Below the pieces are notes generated by a model, which was not told the DNA's origin, did not search any database, and saw only the letters and a list, made by a program, of their open reading frames with translations. From contig NZ_CP072360.1 in NCBI RefSeq assembly GCF_018128065.1, forward strand, positions 1,368,501 through 1,432,500: a stretch of 64,000 bases of DNA, given 5' to 3'. Made by a program: the position numbers and the translations under genes. Source of the DNA: Prevotella melaninogenica (lineage in GTDB: Bacteria; Bacteroidota; Bacteroidia; Bacteroidales; Bacteroidaceae). Position 1 is the stretch's first letter; each line of letters opens with the position of its first letter. Positions 8,450 to 17,719 of this stretch are shown here, piece by piece.

Positions 8450-8500
8450 GACCATTTCTCTACTCGATTTTGAGTAAAGAAATGGTCTTTTCTCTATTTT
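8450..8500 (+). terminator. Intrinsic terminator after the P-loop/DJ-1 fusion gene
   Basis: Perfect 9-bp stem GACCATTTC (8450-8458) with GAAATGGTC (8479-8487), extended by an inner TACTC/GAGTA pair, then TTTTCTCTATTTT. Confidence 0.8.
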
Positions 8501-8602
8501 AGGAAAAACCTACTTATAGTTGAAAGTTGTCAAGTTATTAATTTGCATTTTGACACACGCTCATTTTATATAACTTATTGCAATAAGCCTTAGAATAATA
8601 GC

Positions 8603-10147
8603 CTAATCTCTTAATCGATACAAACCAATCTCAGAGATAGCAGGTACGGCACGCACCTCACTGATGATAAGGCGAACCTCCTTAGCAGTCTCGACAGGGA
8701 ACTTCAACAAACGCTTATGACCAACGGTCGTACCCTTTGTAACTTTCTTCCAGTTGCCCTTAGCATCCTTCACTTCAAGTGAGAACTTCTCAACACGCTG
8801 TCCCTTACGGATATCCTCTTGCACAGAAAGGACATTAAAGGTAGCAGGTTTATTCAGTTTGAATGAGAAGACAGCCTTACCATCCTTCATCTTTGGACGT
8901 ACAGAAGTGTCATAATTATCGTCAATAACATTGCGACCCTTACCCTCTGAAAGCGCACAAGTAACCTTAGCCTTTGCCAAGAGATTATCAGTGAAGGTAT
9001 TTACATACAACTGACGGAAACCACGAAGACTTCTTATATCTGCCTCAGAGAGTTTACCTTCCTTATTAGGAGGGAGATTCAAGAGAAGTACACCATTCAT
9101 TCCGACAGATGTGAAATAGATGTCCATCAGTTCCTTTGGTGACTTCACCTTGCTATCCTGATCCTCATGATAGAACCATCCCGGACGTATAGACACATCA
9201 ATCTCAGCAGGATACCAAATAAGTGACTTTGCTTTTTCAATCTTCTTACGACTACCAAGGTCTTGCCCCATCATATCACCAACAGGTGCAGTCAGTACTT
9301 CCGTCTGTGAGTTCTTTGCAATAGCATCCTGATCAAGATTGTCCTTTGGCACAACACTCCATTCCATTTCACGACCACGGCCAGTCTCTGTACCAACCCA
9401 ACGAACATCAGGTCCCATGACAGCTATCACTGCCTCTGGCTGCAACTTACGAATAAGCTCATACCAACGTACAAAGTCATACACCTGCTTCTTACCATTT
9501 GGTCCTTCACCACAAGCACCATCAAACCACACTTCACTTACCTTACCATATTGTGTAAGCAATTCCGTCAACTGCTTAACAAAGAAGTCGTTATAAGCTT
9601 CAGTTCCATAAAGGTCTGAATTACGATCCCAAGGAGAGAGATAGACACCAAAGTCCATACCATACTTCTTGCAGGCATCGCTCACCTCACGTACAACATC
9701 ACCTTTACCCTTCTTCCATGGAGAGTTCTTAACACTATGTTCTGTATAAGCCGATGGCCACAAACAGAAACCATCATGATGCTTACAAGTAAGGATAGCA
9801 CACTTAAAGCCTGCTGCCTTCAACTCACGTATCCACTGATCTGCATCAAGATTGGTAGGATTAAAGATAGCTGGAGATTCCTTGCCATCACCCCACTCTC
9901 TCCCTGTATAGGTGTTTACACCATAATGTAAGAAAGCTGTAAGCTCCTGACGCTGCCAATTGAACTGACGAGCAGATGGGACAACATTTGCTGCCTTACG
10001 AACAATTTCCGCAGGAGAATCTGTCGGATTGATTATTACAACGTTCTGCTCCTGAGCACAAAGCGTTGGAAGAACTACCGGCGAGAATAATAAGCTTGTA
10101 CAAGCTATCGTTGCCTTAAAAAGATGGGAATAAGAATTCAGCCACAT
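8603..10147 (-). CDS. Secreted alpha-L-fucosidase, GH29 (alpha-1,3/4 type likely)
   Basis: A 514-residue glycoside hydrolase that releases L-fucose from host-type glycans. An N-terminal signal peptide (hydrophobic residues about 10-30, ending near LCAQE) points to periplasmic or surface location. GH29 hallmarks in order: FLHYGVNTYTGREWG, LTCKHHDGFCLWPS, FGVYLSPWDRN, the nucleophile motif EVWFDGACGEG (Asp209) and GVLLLNLPPNKEG. The GACGEGPNG and RWVGTETGRG segments fit the GH29-B subgroup that prefers branched Lewis-type linkages (family knowledge). The last 130 residues look like a beta-sandwich with the discoidin-type feel common in this subgroup. It is divergent from the amino-sugar operon and has its own promoter box 46 nt upstream. 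Confidence 0.93.
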   Translation of the reverse strand: MWLNSYSHLFKATIACTSLLFSPVVLPTLCAQEQNVVIINPTDSPAEIVRKAANVVPSARQFNWQRQELTAFLHYGVNTYTGREWGDGKESPAIFNPTNLDADQWIRELKAAGFKCAILTCKHHDGFCLWPSAYTEHSVKNSPWKKGKGDVVREVSDACKKYGMDFGVYLSPWDRNSDLYGTEAYNDFFVKQLTELLTQYGKVSEVWFDGACGEGPNGKKQVYDFVRWYELIRKLQPEAVIAVMGPDVRWVGTETGRGREMEWSVVPKDNLDQDAIAKNSQTEVLTAPVGDMMGQDLGSRKKIEKAKSLIWYPAEIDVSIRPGWFYHEDQDSKVKSPKELMDIYFTSVGMNGVLLLNLPPNKEGKLSEADIRSLRGFRQLYVNTFTDNLLAKAKVTCALSEGKGRNVIDDNYDTSVRPKMKDGKAVFSFKLNKPATFNVLSVQEDIRKGQRVEKFSLEVKDAKGNWKKVTKGTTVGHKRLLKFPVETAKEVRLIISEVRAVPAISEIGLYRLRD

Positions 10148-10192
10148 AATTATTAGGTAATGATTTATAAATGTAATTTTAATATTCTACGG

Positions 10193-10200
10193 CAAATTTA
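10193..10200 (-). promoter_or_regulatory. Predicted -7 promoter element of the fucosidase gene
   Basis: The minus strand reads TAAATTTG, a full TAnnTTTG match, followed by GCC. Confidence 0.5.
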
Positions 10201-10403
10201 ATTATTTTCGTCGAGAAAACCAAATACGTACACAATAAAACGCATTTATAAGCGTTATATGTACAATAGTATGAATTCAGAGAAGTGCGGTTTTCAAAGT
10301 AAGAGATTCACTGCATTGGTAAATTAAAGTTAAATAAAACCTTTTTGATAAGTAAAAACCTCTCTTTAACTGTTACTTTCTTTAGAAATCCTATATAAAG
10401 AAA

Positions 10404-11720
10404 ATGAGTCTAAACCCTAAGAACCTAAAAGAGGAAAACAAGATGCTGCATAGTCCAGCAACATGGGTTCCTACGCTTTATTTTGCCATGGGTATGCCTT
10501 TCGTCGTACTCAATATGGTTTGTACACTGATGTATAAAGGAATGGGAGTATCTGATAAGCAGATAGCCTTCTGGACCTCCCTCATCATGCTTCCATGGAC
10601 ACTAAAGCCACTGTGGAGTCCGTTCTTAGAGATTTATAAGACAAAGAAGTTCTTTGTTGTATTAACACAGCTGCTTACAGGTGTGCTTTTTGCATTAGTA
10701 GCCTTTGCCCTTCATCTTCCTTTCTTCTTCCCCGTTACAATCGCAATACTTGCTGTTATTGCGCTGAGTGGCGCTACGCATGATATTGCTGCAGACGGAA
10801 CCTATATGTCTGTTCTCTCAAATGAAGAACAGGCACGCTGGATTGGTTGGCAGGGAGCCTTCTATAACATTGCTAAGATTGCTGCAACAGGTGGATTAGT
10901 CTACCTTGCAGGTACGTTTATTGAACATTTCGGCGTAACAAAGGCATGGATGTTTATCATGCTTATTATTGCTACAATTATGATAGTGATAGGCTGTTAC
11001 CATATCATTATACTCCCAAATTCAAAGAAGGCTACAACTGATTCTGCTAAAACATTAAAAGAATTGTTAGGTGAACTTGTTGAGGTATTTATCGACTTCT
11101 TCAAGAAGAAACACATTATATATTATATATTCTTCATTATCCTCTATCGTTTTGCAGAGGGTTTTGTAATAAAGATTGTTCCTCTCTTCCTTAAGGCATC
11201 ACGTGCCAAACAAGGTTTGGGATTAAGTGAACAAGAGATTGGACTCTGCTATGGAACCTTTGGTGCTGCAGCCTTCGTTATTGGCTCAATCCTTGCAGGC
11301 TATTACATCGCATGGAGAGGATTACAGAAGAGCCTCTTCTCCCTCGCATTAATCTTTAATATTCCATTTATTGCCTATACATTATTAGCAGTCTATCAAC
11401 CAGAAAACCTTTGGTTGATTGGTGGTGCTATCGTTATGGAAAACTTTGGCTATGGCTTCGGCTTTGTTGGACTTCCACTCTTTATGATGCAGCAGATTGC
11501 ACCGGGTAAACACCAGATGGCGCACTATGCTTTTGCAAGTGGTATTATGAACTTGGGTGTAATGTTACCGGGTATGTTGAGTGGTATTTTCAGTGACATG
11601 TTGGGTTATCGTCACTTCTTTATCTTCGTCTTGGTATGTACCATTCCAGCGCTGCTTATAACATGGTTCGTTCCATTCACATACACAGACAACACGAAGA
11701 AAGAAAAGATTGAAGCATAA
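10404..11720 (+). CDS. MFS transporter (AmpG-like), probable amino-sugar/glycan uptake
   Basis: A 438-residue integral inner-membrane protein with about 12 hydrophobic segments and a central basic loop (KKATTDSAKTLKELLGE, then KKKHI). The SGATHDIAADG segment and overall layout match the AmpG/PAT-type branch of the major facilitator superfamily, which in Bacteroidota often sits in sialic acid, GlcNAc or muropeptide loci. The first gene of a plus-strand operon, it is followed within 55 nt by nagB and then by a deacetylase fusion and sialidase, which suggests uptake of N-acetylated sugars freed outside the inner membrane; the true substrate is inferred. The start at 10404 leaves a 13-residue polar tail before MLHSPATW; a later start at that Met is possible. 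Confidence 0.8.
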   Translation: MSLNPKNLKEENKMLHSPATWVPTLYFAMGMPFVVLNMVCTLMYKGMGVSDKQIAFWTSLIMLPWTLKPLWSPFLEIYKTKKFFVVLTQLLTGVLFALVAFALHLPFFFPVTIAILAVIALSGATHDIAADGTYMSVLSNEEQARWIGWQGAFYNIAKIAATGGLVYLAGTFIEHFGVTKAWMFIMLIIATIMIVIGCYHIIILPNSKKATTDSAKTLKELLGELVEVFIDFFKKKHIIYYIFFIILYRFAEGFVIKIVPLFLKASRAKQGLGLSEQEIGLCYGTFGAAAFVIGSILAGYYIAWRGLQKSLFSLALIFNIPFIAYTLLAVYQPENLWLIGGAIVMENFGYGFGFVGLPLFMMQQIAPGKHQMAHYAFASGIMNLGVMLPGMLSGIFSDMLGYRHFFIFVLVCTIPALLITWFVPFTYTDNTKKEKIEA

Positions 11721-11775
11721 AAAAGTAGAGAATTTATAAACATAAAACCAAAATAAATAATTAAAACCAAAGATT

Positions 11776-12564
11776 ATGAGATTAATAATAGAACCTAATT
11801 ACGAAAAGTTATCAAAATGGGCAGCAAACTATGTTATTGAGCGTATCAATGCTGCTAAAAACCAAGACAAGCCATTTATACTCGGTTTGCCTACTGGTTC
11901 TTCACCAGAGGGTATGTATGCTGAGTTGGTAAAGGCTTATAAGGAAGGCAGAGTAAGCTTTAAGAATGTTGTTACATTCAATATGGATGAGTATGTAGGC
12001 TTGCCAGAGGATCATCCACAAAGCTATCATAGCTTCATGGCAGAGAACCTCTTCAACCACATTGATTGTCCAAAAGAGAACATTCATATCTTGAATGGTA
12101 ACGCAAAAGATCTTGAGGCAGAGTGCCAGCACTATGAGGAAATGATTCATAAAGCAGGTGGTATCGACCTCTTCCTCGGTGGTATCGGTCCTGACGGACA
12201 CATTGCCTTCAATGAGCCTGGCTCATCACTTCGTTCACGTACTCGTGTCAAGACATTGACATCAGACACACGTATTGCCAACTCACGTTTCTTTGACAAT
12301 GATCCTAACAAGGTTCCTGTACATGCATTGACTGTCGGTGTGGGTACTGTAATGGATGCAAAGGAAGTATTGATACTTGTAAATGGTCACAACAAGGCAG
12401 AAGCTTTGCGTGCTGTTGTAGAAGGTCCAATCACACAGAAGTGGACAATCAGTGCTTTACAGATGCACGAACATGGTATCATTGTTTGTGATGAAAGTGC
12501 AACAGACAAGTTAACTGTAGAAACATACAAATACTTTAAAGACATAGAAAAGGAGAACTTGTAA
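11776..12564 (+). CDS. nagB: Glucosamine-6-phosphate deaminase
   Basis: Converts glucosamine-6-phosphate to fructose-6-phosphate and ammonia, the last step of amino-sugar breakdown; cytoplasmic. The 262 residues carry an intact active site: [12 protein letters not shown] phosphate loop, the proton acceptor Asp71 in FNMDEYVGL, and Asp140, His142 and Glu147 in [11 protein letters not shown], matching E. coli NagB Asp72, Asp141, His143 and Glu148. The stop codon overlaps the next start by one base (TAATG), so translation of the two is coupled. No nagA lies in the operon. Confidence 0.96.
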   Translation: MRLIIEPNYEKLSKWAANYVIERINAAKNQDKPFILGLPTGSSPEGMYAELVKAYKEGRVSFKNVVTFNMDEYVGLPEDHPQSYHSFMAENLFNHIDCPKENIHILNGNAKDLEAECQHYEEMIHKAGGIDLFLGGIGPDGHIAFNEPGSSLRSRTRVKTLTSDTRIANSRFFDNDPNKVPVHALTVGVGTVMDAKEVLILVNGHNKAEALRAVVEGPITQKWTISALQMHEHGIIVCDESATDKLTVETYKYFKDIEKENL

Positions 12565-14552
12565 TGAAACTGAATTTAAGTTCACAGATTGTACTCAATC
12601 AAATACCTGAGGAGTTTTATCGTCCAGCAACAGCTATCGAACGCTCGGAGATAACACGTTTTGAGAAGGTTCCAACAGATATCTTCCCAACGATTGAAGA
12701 AGGAACTATCGACATAGTCAATCAACTTGAGGCAGACATCAAGAAGAGAGAGCAAGAAGGAAGAAAATATGTAATGGGCGTTGGGTCTGGTTCTTCCCTC
12801 ACTCCTATCTTTCAGGAGCTTATCAAGCGTCATCAGACTGGCAAACTGAGCTTCAAGAATGTTGTTATCTTCAATGCTTACGAATATTTCCCACTGAGTG
12901 TCGAAAACGTAAATCGTAGTATTAATCAGCTCAAAGAACGTTTCTTGAATCATATTGACATCGATGCTGAGAACATCTTTACACCAGATGGAACAATTGC
13001 TCAGAACGACGTACAGGAGCATTGCCGCCAGTATGAACAGAATATTAAGGAGTTCGGTGGTCTTGATGTTATCCTTTTGGGTATTGGCCGTATGGGTAAT
13101 ATCGCTACCAACGAACCAGGTTCAAGCCTTACATCTGCTTCTCGCCTTATCTTGATTGATGAGACATCACGTGAGGAGATGAAGATGAGCTTCGGTTCTC
13201 AGGAGTCTGTTCCACCATGCTCTATAACAATGGGTGTTAGCACTATTCTCTCTGCACGTAAGATATTCCTTACAGCATGGGGTGAAGAGAAGGCTGACAT
13301 CATTAAGAAGACCGTTGAGGGGAAGGTGAGTGATGTTGTTCCTGCATCATTCTTGCAGACACATAACGATGCACATGTTGTTATTGACTTATCTGCTGCA
13401 GCTAAGCTGACACGTATTCAGCATCCTTGGCTCGTTGCTTCTTGTAAATGGACAGATAAGTTGGTACGCTCTGCTCTCGTTTGGCTCTGTCAGATTACAG
13501 GTAAGCCTCTTCTCAAGTTGACCAACAAGGATTACAATGAGAATGGTCTTAGTGAACTTCTTGCACTCTATGGTTCTGCATACAATGCAAACATCAAGAT
13601 CTTCAATGACCTCCAGCATACAATTACAGGTTGGCCCGGTGGTAAGCCAGATGCTGACGACACCTATCGACCAGAACGTGCCAATCCTTTCCCAAAGAGA
13701 GTGATTGTATTCTCTCCGCATCCTGATGATGATGTTATCTCAATGGGTGGTACCCTCCGTCGCTTGGTACAACAGGGACACGATGTTCACGTAGCTTACG
13801 AAACATCAGGTAACATTGCTGTGGGTGACGAGGAAGTTGTGCGCTTCATGCACTTCATCAATGGCTTCAATCAGCTCTTCGCTGGTGAGCAAGATGAGGT
13901 TATCAAGTCTAAGTACAAGGAGATTAAGGAGTTCTTAAAGAATAAGAAGGAAGGTGACATCGACACACAGGACATTCGTACCATCAAGGGACTTATCCGT
14001 CGTGGCGAGGCACGTACAGCTTCTACCTTCAACCAGATTCCTCTCGACCATGTTCACTTCCTTGACCTGCCTTTCTATGAGTCTGGTAAGATTGAGAAGC
14101 TCCCAATGGGCGAAGCTGACGTAAATATCGTAAGAGAACTCATTACTAAGGTACAGCCTCATCAGATTTATGTGGCAGGTGACTTAGCTGACCCACACGG
14201 TACTCACCGCAAGTGTACAGATGCTGTCCTTGCTGCTATCGACCTTGAAAAGGAAGCTAAGTCAGAATGGTTGAAGGACTGTCGCGTATGGATGTATCGT
14301 GGTGCCTGGGCAGAATGGGAAATTGAGAACATCGAGATGTGTGTACCTATCAGCCCAGAGGAGCTGCGTGCAAAGCGTAACTCTATCCTCAAGCATCAGA
14401 GTCAGATGGAAAGTGCTCCATTCCTTGGTAATGACGAACGTCTCTTCTGGCAGCGTTCAGAGGACCGCAATCGTGGTACAGCTAAGCTCTATGATGACTT
14501 AGGACTTGCTTGCTACGAAGCAATGGAAGCTTTTGTTGAATACAAGTTTTAG
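12564..14552 (+). CDS. NagB-like (catalytically altered) domain fused to a PIG-L family deacetylase
   Basis: 662 residues. Residues about 60-310 are a NagB-like sugar-isomerase fold (GVGSGSSLTP phosphate loop; GIGRMGNIATNEPGSS), but three of four catalytic residues of NagB are changed: Asp to Tyr106 (FNAYEY), Asp to Met177 and His to Asn179; only Glu184 remains. Residues about 378-650 are a PIG-L (LmbE) deacetylase with the zinc motif SPHPDDD (His386, Asp388 or Asp389) and the second metal ligand region HGTHRK (His545/His548). Such proteins occur in Bacteroidota beside nagB and tend to be named glucosamine-6-phosphate deaminase. In this operon the PIG-L half could supply N-acetyl removal ahead of NagB, with the first half as a sugar-phosphate binding or regulatory domain; this is inference. 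Confidence 0.85.
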   Translation: MKLNLSSQIVLNQIPEEFYRPATAIERSEITRFEKVPTDIFPTIEEGTIDIVNQLEADIKKREQEGRKYVMGVGSGSSLTPIFQELIKRHQTGKLSFKNVVIFNAYEYFPLSVENVNRSINQLKERFLNHIDIDAENIFTPDGTIAQNDVQEHCRQYEQNIKEFGGLDVILLGIGRMGNIATNEPGSSLTSASRLILIDETSREEMKMSFGSQESVPPCSITMGVSTILSARKIFLTAWGEEKADIIKKTVEGKVSDVVPASFLQTHNDAHVVIDLSAAAKLTRIQHPWLVASCKWTDKLVRSALVWLCQITGKPLLKLTNKDYNENGLSELLALYGSAYNANIKIFNDLQHTITGWPGGKPDADDTYRPERANPFPKRVIVFSPHPDDDVISMGGTLRRLVQQGHDVHVAYETSGNIAVGDEEVVRFMHFINGFNQLFAGEQDEVIKSKYKEIKEFLKNKKEGDIDTQDIRTIKGLIRRGEARTASTFNQIPLDHVHFLDLPFYESGKIEKLPMGEADVNIVRELITKVQPHQIYVAGDLADPHGTHRKCTDAVLAAIDLEKEAKSEWLKDCRVWMYRGAWAEWEIENIEMCVPISPEELRAKRNSILKHQSQMESAPFLGNDERLFWQRSEDRNRGTAKLYDDLGLACYEAMEAFVEYKF

Positions 14553-14576
14553 TGCTTATAAGACAAACAAGAATTA

Positions 14577-15971
14577 ATGTATAGGAAGATCTTATTAACT
14601 GTTTCCCTCTGCGCCTCACTCTTACAGGTAGGTGCAGTAGGAACAGAGAAGAACAACAATATCAAGAACGATGATGGTTTTACCACCATCGTTTTTGATA
14701 GAGCTAATAGCCCAGTTCCTTATCGTATCCCTGCAATTACCGAGACACGTAAGGGAACACTGTTAGCTACTTGCGACTTCCGTCTCAGTCACACTGATGT
14801 GGGATGGAATAATAGAAATGGTCTGTGGCAGATTAACGTTGTCATGAAGACAAGTAAGGACTTTGGTAAGACATGGTCTGATACGGTTTGTGTGGCACGT
14901 GGTAACGAACATGCAGCTGACCCAATCCGTACTGCTTTCGGTGATCCAAGTATCATTGCTGACCGCACGTCAGACAATGTATTGCTTCATTGTGTAGCAG
15001 GTAAGAGTGCTTATCAGACTGCAACCCGTCAGAACCCACAGCATGCCTACTTCTTCCACAGTACTGATGGTGGTAAGACATGGGACAATGGAACAGACCT
15101 TACCGAGATGATTCACGGTCTCTACGATGGCAAGCTGCCTAATGGTGGCAATCCTGATGGTATCTTCCTGACGTCAGGTAAGATTATGCAGAGCCGTTAC
15201 GTCCGCAAAGGCAAGTTCTATCGCCTTTATGTTGCGCATCCAATCCGTCAGAAGGGCGTTGACCGCTGCGGTACCTTTGTGATCTATTCTGATGACTTCG
15301 GTCGCACATGGAACGTTTTAGGCACTCCATCAAAGGCTCCTTCTATTGCTCAGGACGAGTCAAAAGTTGAGGAAATGCCTGATGGTAGCGTATTACTGAG
15401 CTGCCGTGACGTTTACGGAGGCAGACGATTCAACATCTTTACTTACAAAGATGCAGCGAAGGCTACAGGTAGCTGGGGCGAAGAAGTTATGCCACAGAAC
15501 ATGACTGGCAAGCAGGTAAATGCCTGCAATGGCGGTATTCTGGTTGTTCCTGCAAAGCGAGTTGCTGACGGTAAGAAGCTTTTTGTTGCCCTTCAATCAG
15601 TACCACTTAGCGCACGTCGTGACAGTGTAGGCTTCTTCTACAAGGAGTTGGCATCTTACGCTGACTACTCTACTGCTGATGCATTAGGCAGCAACTGGAA
15701 GAAAGGTCTACGTGTAACTGACGAATCTTCATGCTATTCAACAATGGTACTTATGAAGAACCAGCGCATCGGCTTCCTCTATGAGGTACGCGGACAGAAC
15801 GACGGCTATGATATTGAGTTCAAAAGTTTATCGTTGAAGGCTATTACAAAGGGAGCATATGAGCTCCTTCCCTACGTTGATCGATCTAAGTACATGATAG
15901 AGGCAGCAAAGGCTCACCAAACAAAAGTGCCACTTGCTGTAAAAGAAAAGCAAGTGAAAAGAAAGAAATAA
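14577..15971 (+). CDS. Exo-alpha-sialidase, GH33
   Basis: Releases terminal sialic acid from host glycoconjugates. 464 residues with a signal peptide (about residues 1-22, hydrophobic ILLTVSLCASLLQVGAV), so periplasmic or surface-located. GH33 features: the arginine motif YRIPAI, the acid/base region SHTDVGW, three Asp-boxes (TSKDFGKTW, STDGGKTW, YSDDFGRTW), the Glu-containing VEEMPDGSVLLSCR, and the nucleophile region SCYSTMVLM followed by GFLYEV. The last 30 residues are basic and probably an appendage. It is the last gene of the amino-sugar operon, 24 nt after the deacetylase fusion and followed by a strong terminator. With the facing fucosidase, it indicates mucin-type glycan foraging. 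Confidence 0.93.
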   Translation: MYRKILLTVSLCASLLQVGAVGTEKNNNIKNDDGFTTIVFDRANSPVPYRIPAITETRKGTLLATCDFRLSHTDVGWNNRNGLWQINVVMKTSKDFGKTWSDTVCVARGNEHAADPIRTAFGDPSIIADRTSDNVLLHCVAGKSAYQTATRQNPQHAYFFHSTDGGKTWDNGTDLTEMIHGLYDGKLPNGGNPDGIFLTSGKIMQSRYVRKGKFYRLYVAHPIRQKGVDRCGTFVIYSDDFGRTWNVLGTPSKAPSIAQDESKVEEMPDGSVLLSCRDVYGGRRFNIFTYKDAAKATGSWGEEVMPQNMTGKQVNACNGGILVVPAKRVADGKKLFVALQSVPLSARRDSVGFFYKELASYADYSTADALGSNWKKGLRVTDESSCYSTMVLMKNQRIGFLYEVRGQNDGYDIEFKSLSLKAITKGAYELLPYVDRSKYMIEAAKAHQTKVPLAVKEKQVKRKK

Positions 15972-16045
15972 TAGCCTGGAAAGGAGAGCATATCGGTATT
16001 GAGTTGCCATTACCAGAAGTGGTACAGGGTAACTTGAAATTAACA

Positions 16046-16094
16046 ATGAGCTGTAGCAATCGATTCTCGTCGACTGCTACAGCTCATTTTCTTA
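16046..16094 (+). terminator. Intrinsic terminator of the transporter-nagB-sialidase operon
   Basis: A long perfect stem, ATGAGCTGTAGCA (16046-16058) with TGCTACAGCTCAT (16075-16087), then TTTCTT. The 349-base spacer 15972-16320 holds only this, a second terminator and no credible gene. Confidence 0.85.
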
Positions 16095-16274
16095 ATGCCA
16101 TTATCACTGATGACTTCCAAAGATGTATTAACCATCCAAACACCTTACAAACATGGCTTATGCGTAAGCATCCAAAACTCGCCGTCTTGCCACTTCACAA
16201 AAAAACCTTATATGAAGCCAGTCATAAGACTTACTCGGACTTACACCCGTTAGACAATGCTCATGCCGAGCGTA

Positions 16275-16311
16275 CTAAAAAAGCGGAGGTCTTTAAAAGA
16301 CTTCCGCTTTG
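16275..16311 (-). terminator. Intrinsic terminator after tRNA-His
   Basis: Stem AAGCGGAGGTCTTT/AAAAGACTTCCGCTT at 16281-16311, with a run of six A on its plus-strand left side that becomes the U-tract for minus-strand transcription. Confidence 0.75.
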
Positions 16312-16320
16312 TTATTGAAG

Positions 16321-16394
16321 GGTGGAGGGTGGGACTCGAACCCACGACATTCAGAACCACAATCTGACGCTCTAACCAACTGAACTACATCCAC
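16321..16394 (-). tRNA. tRNA-His (anticodon GTG)
   Basis: The minus strand folds as a cloverleaf: acceptor GTGGATG with CCTCCAC, D-arm TAGTTCAGTTGGTTAGAGC, anticodon stem CAGAT/TTCTG around a loop with GTG, and a T-arm GTGGG-TTCGAGT-CCCAC. A G precedes position 1 (16395), giving the G-1:C73 pair specific for tRNA-His. One acceptor pair (6-67) is a U-C mismatch. CCA is not encoded. Confidence 0.95.
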
Positions 16395-16482
16395 CATATT
16401 GGCTATTTCTTTTAGCGATTGCAAAGATACGGGTTTTATTTGGATTGACCAAATATTTCCCGTACTTTTTTATCAAACACCT

Positions 16483-16869
16483 TTATTTTGCAGGAGTTGC
16501 TGGAGCAGCTGGAGCCTGAGTTGCTGGAGCTTGTGCAGCTGGAGCAGCCTGCTTCTGCTGACTTGCACCGAAGTTTGGCAAGTTGTTAGGGTTTGTTGTA
16601 TTGTCTTGTGTTGCAGCATTCTCAATAACACTTTCATCTGTGCTTGCTGATGGTGCAACGTAAGCACTTGCTACGCTGATAACAACCATTGCGATAGCTA
16701 AGCCCCAAGTAGTCTTTTCTACAAAGTCAGTAGTCTTGCGAACACCCATGATAGCATTAGATGATGAGAAGTTTGATGAAAGACCACCGCCCTTTGATTC
16801 TTGAATCAGAACGACGCCAATCATCAAGAGTGCTGCAATCACGATAAGGATTACGAATAACGTGTACAT
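16483..16869 (-). CDS. secG: Preprotein translocase subunit SecG
   Basis: Small inner-membrane subunit of the SecYEG channel. 128 residues with two membrane segments (about 2-23 and 55-75) joined by the family loop VLIQESKGGGLSSNFSSSN, including the conserved GGGL. Beyond residue 75 the protein has a 50-residue Ala/Pro/Gln-rich tail, longer than in enterobacterial SecG but usual for this phylum. It lies 9 nt after the TPR-like gene and ends the run of minus genes before tRNA-His. Confidence 0.93.
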   Translation of the reverse strand: MYTLFVILIVIAALLMIGVVLIQESKGGGLSSNFSSSNAIMGVRKTTDFVEKTTWGLAIAMVVISVASAYVAPSASTDESVIENAATQDNTTNPNNLPNFGASQQKQAAPAAQAPATQAPAAPATPAK

Positions 16870-16878
16870 TTTCTTGTC

Positions 16879-17649
16879 TTATTTTTTATTGTTATTTATT
16901 ATCAATTTCTCCAAAAATCGTATTTGGTCTGCAAAGTAACGATTTTTTTTCGGATATACCAAATTTAATCGCCTAATAATTTCCAATGCTTTAGAATATC
17001 TACCTTGTTTTATATAAATTCGTGCTAATGTCTCCGTGAAGTAGCCAGTATCTTCATTTTCAGCTGCTTCATTGTGATCATGTTCTTCTGGTTCGTATTC
17101 AGTCTCGTCTTGTAAAGTGATTTTACCTCCTTCATTGAAAATGAAGTCGTCGATAAGCTCTTGACCTCTTAATTGTGGAGTAATATCCCCATTTTGCTTG
17201 TTTTCGCTTTCTAAGAGATAAGCAACGTAGTCTACTGTGGCATCAGCTGGTGTTGGTTTGCGCCTTCCTTCTGTTTCTTGTGCTACCTCTTCCTCATCAG
17301 GAATCTGCTCTAAGAAGGTGTCGATAAGCGATGTTGTGCGGTCTTGCTCTTGTTCAGCAACTGTTTTGGTATTAAGAGTAGCCGACTTCTTATCTGCTTT
17401 TCTTTGTTGTGGAATCAGCTGGTAATGAGCTTCCTCAACGAGTTTGAAGAGGATATGACGGTCAGAGATATATACCGCAGCACGTCTTAACTCATCATCG
17501 AAAGTAGGGTCGTGGAGCAGAAAAAGATTCTGTAACAACAGAATACGAGCTGGCTGGTAATAAGGATAGAGCGCAAGCATACTCCGGAGATCGTATAAGG
17601 TCTCCTTGTTTAGATTCTCCGGATGATTAATAAGATTGGCTATATCCAT
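16879..17649 (-). CDS. TPR-like hypothetical protein in the lptE-secG run
   Basis: A 256-residue soluble protein with no recognised enzyme motif. The N-terminal 80 residues are helical (NKETLYDLRSMLALYPYYQPARILLLQNLF). A charged low-complexity middle (residues about 85-195) follows. Near the C-terminus, ETLARIYIKQGRYSKALEIIRRLNLVYPKKNRYFADQIRFLEKL is a typical tetratricopeptide hairpin. The start is taken at the ATG at 17649; an upstream in-frame ATG at 17742 would add 31 unrelated residues and overlap the LptE-like gene by 23 nt. Proteins like this sit between LptE and SecG in related genomes (recollection), so a role in the envelope is possible but not shown. Confidence 0.75.
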   Translation of the reverse strand: MDIANLINHPENLNKETLYDLRSMLALYPYYQPARILLLQNLFLLHDPTFDDELRRAAVYISDRHILFKLVEEAHYQLIPQQRKADKKSATLNTKTVAEQEQDRTTSLIDTFLEQIPDEEEVAQETEGRRKPTPADATVDYVAYLLESENKQNGDITPQLRGQELIDDFIFNEGGKITLQDETEYEPEEHDHNEAAENEDTGYFTETLARIYIKQGRYSKALEIIRRLNLVYPKKNRYFADQIRFLEKLIINNNKK

Positions 17650-17719
17650 AGTGCGATGGTTGTTTATGAGAGGGTGATAAGAATAATAGTCAATGAAATA
17701 AAGTGATGATGTGATAGGC

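Noticed and set aside
16004..16318. 104-codon open frame after the sialidase gene
   Set aside because: It runs through two intrinsic terminators, has no protein-family look and is explained by the sialidase and tRNA-His 3' structures.
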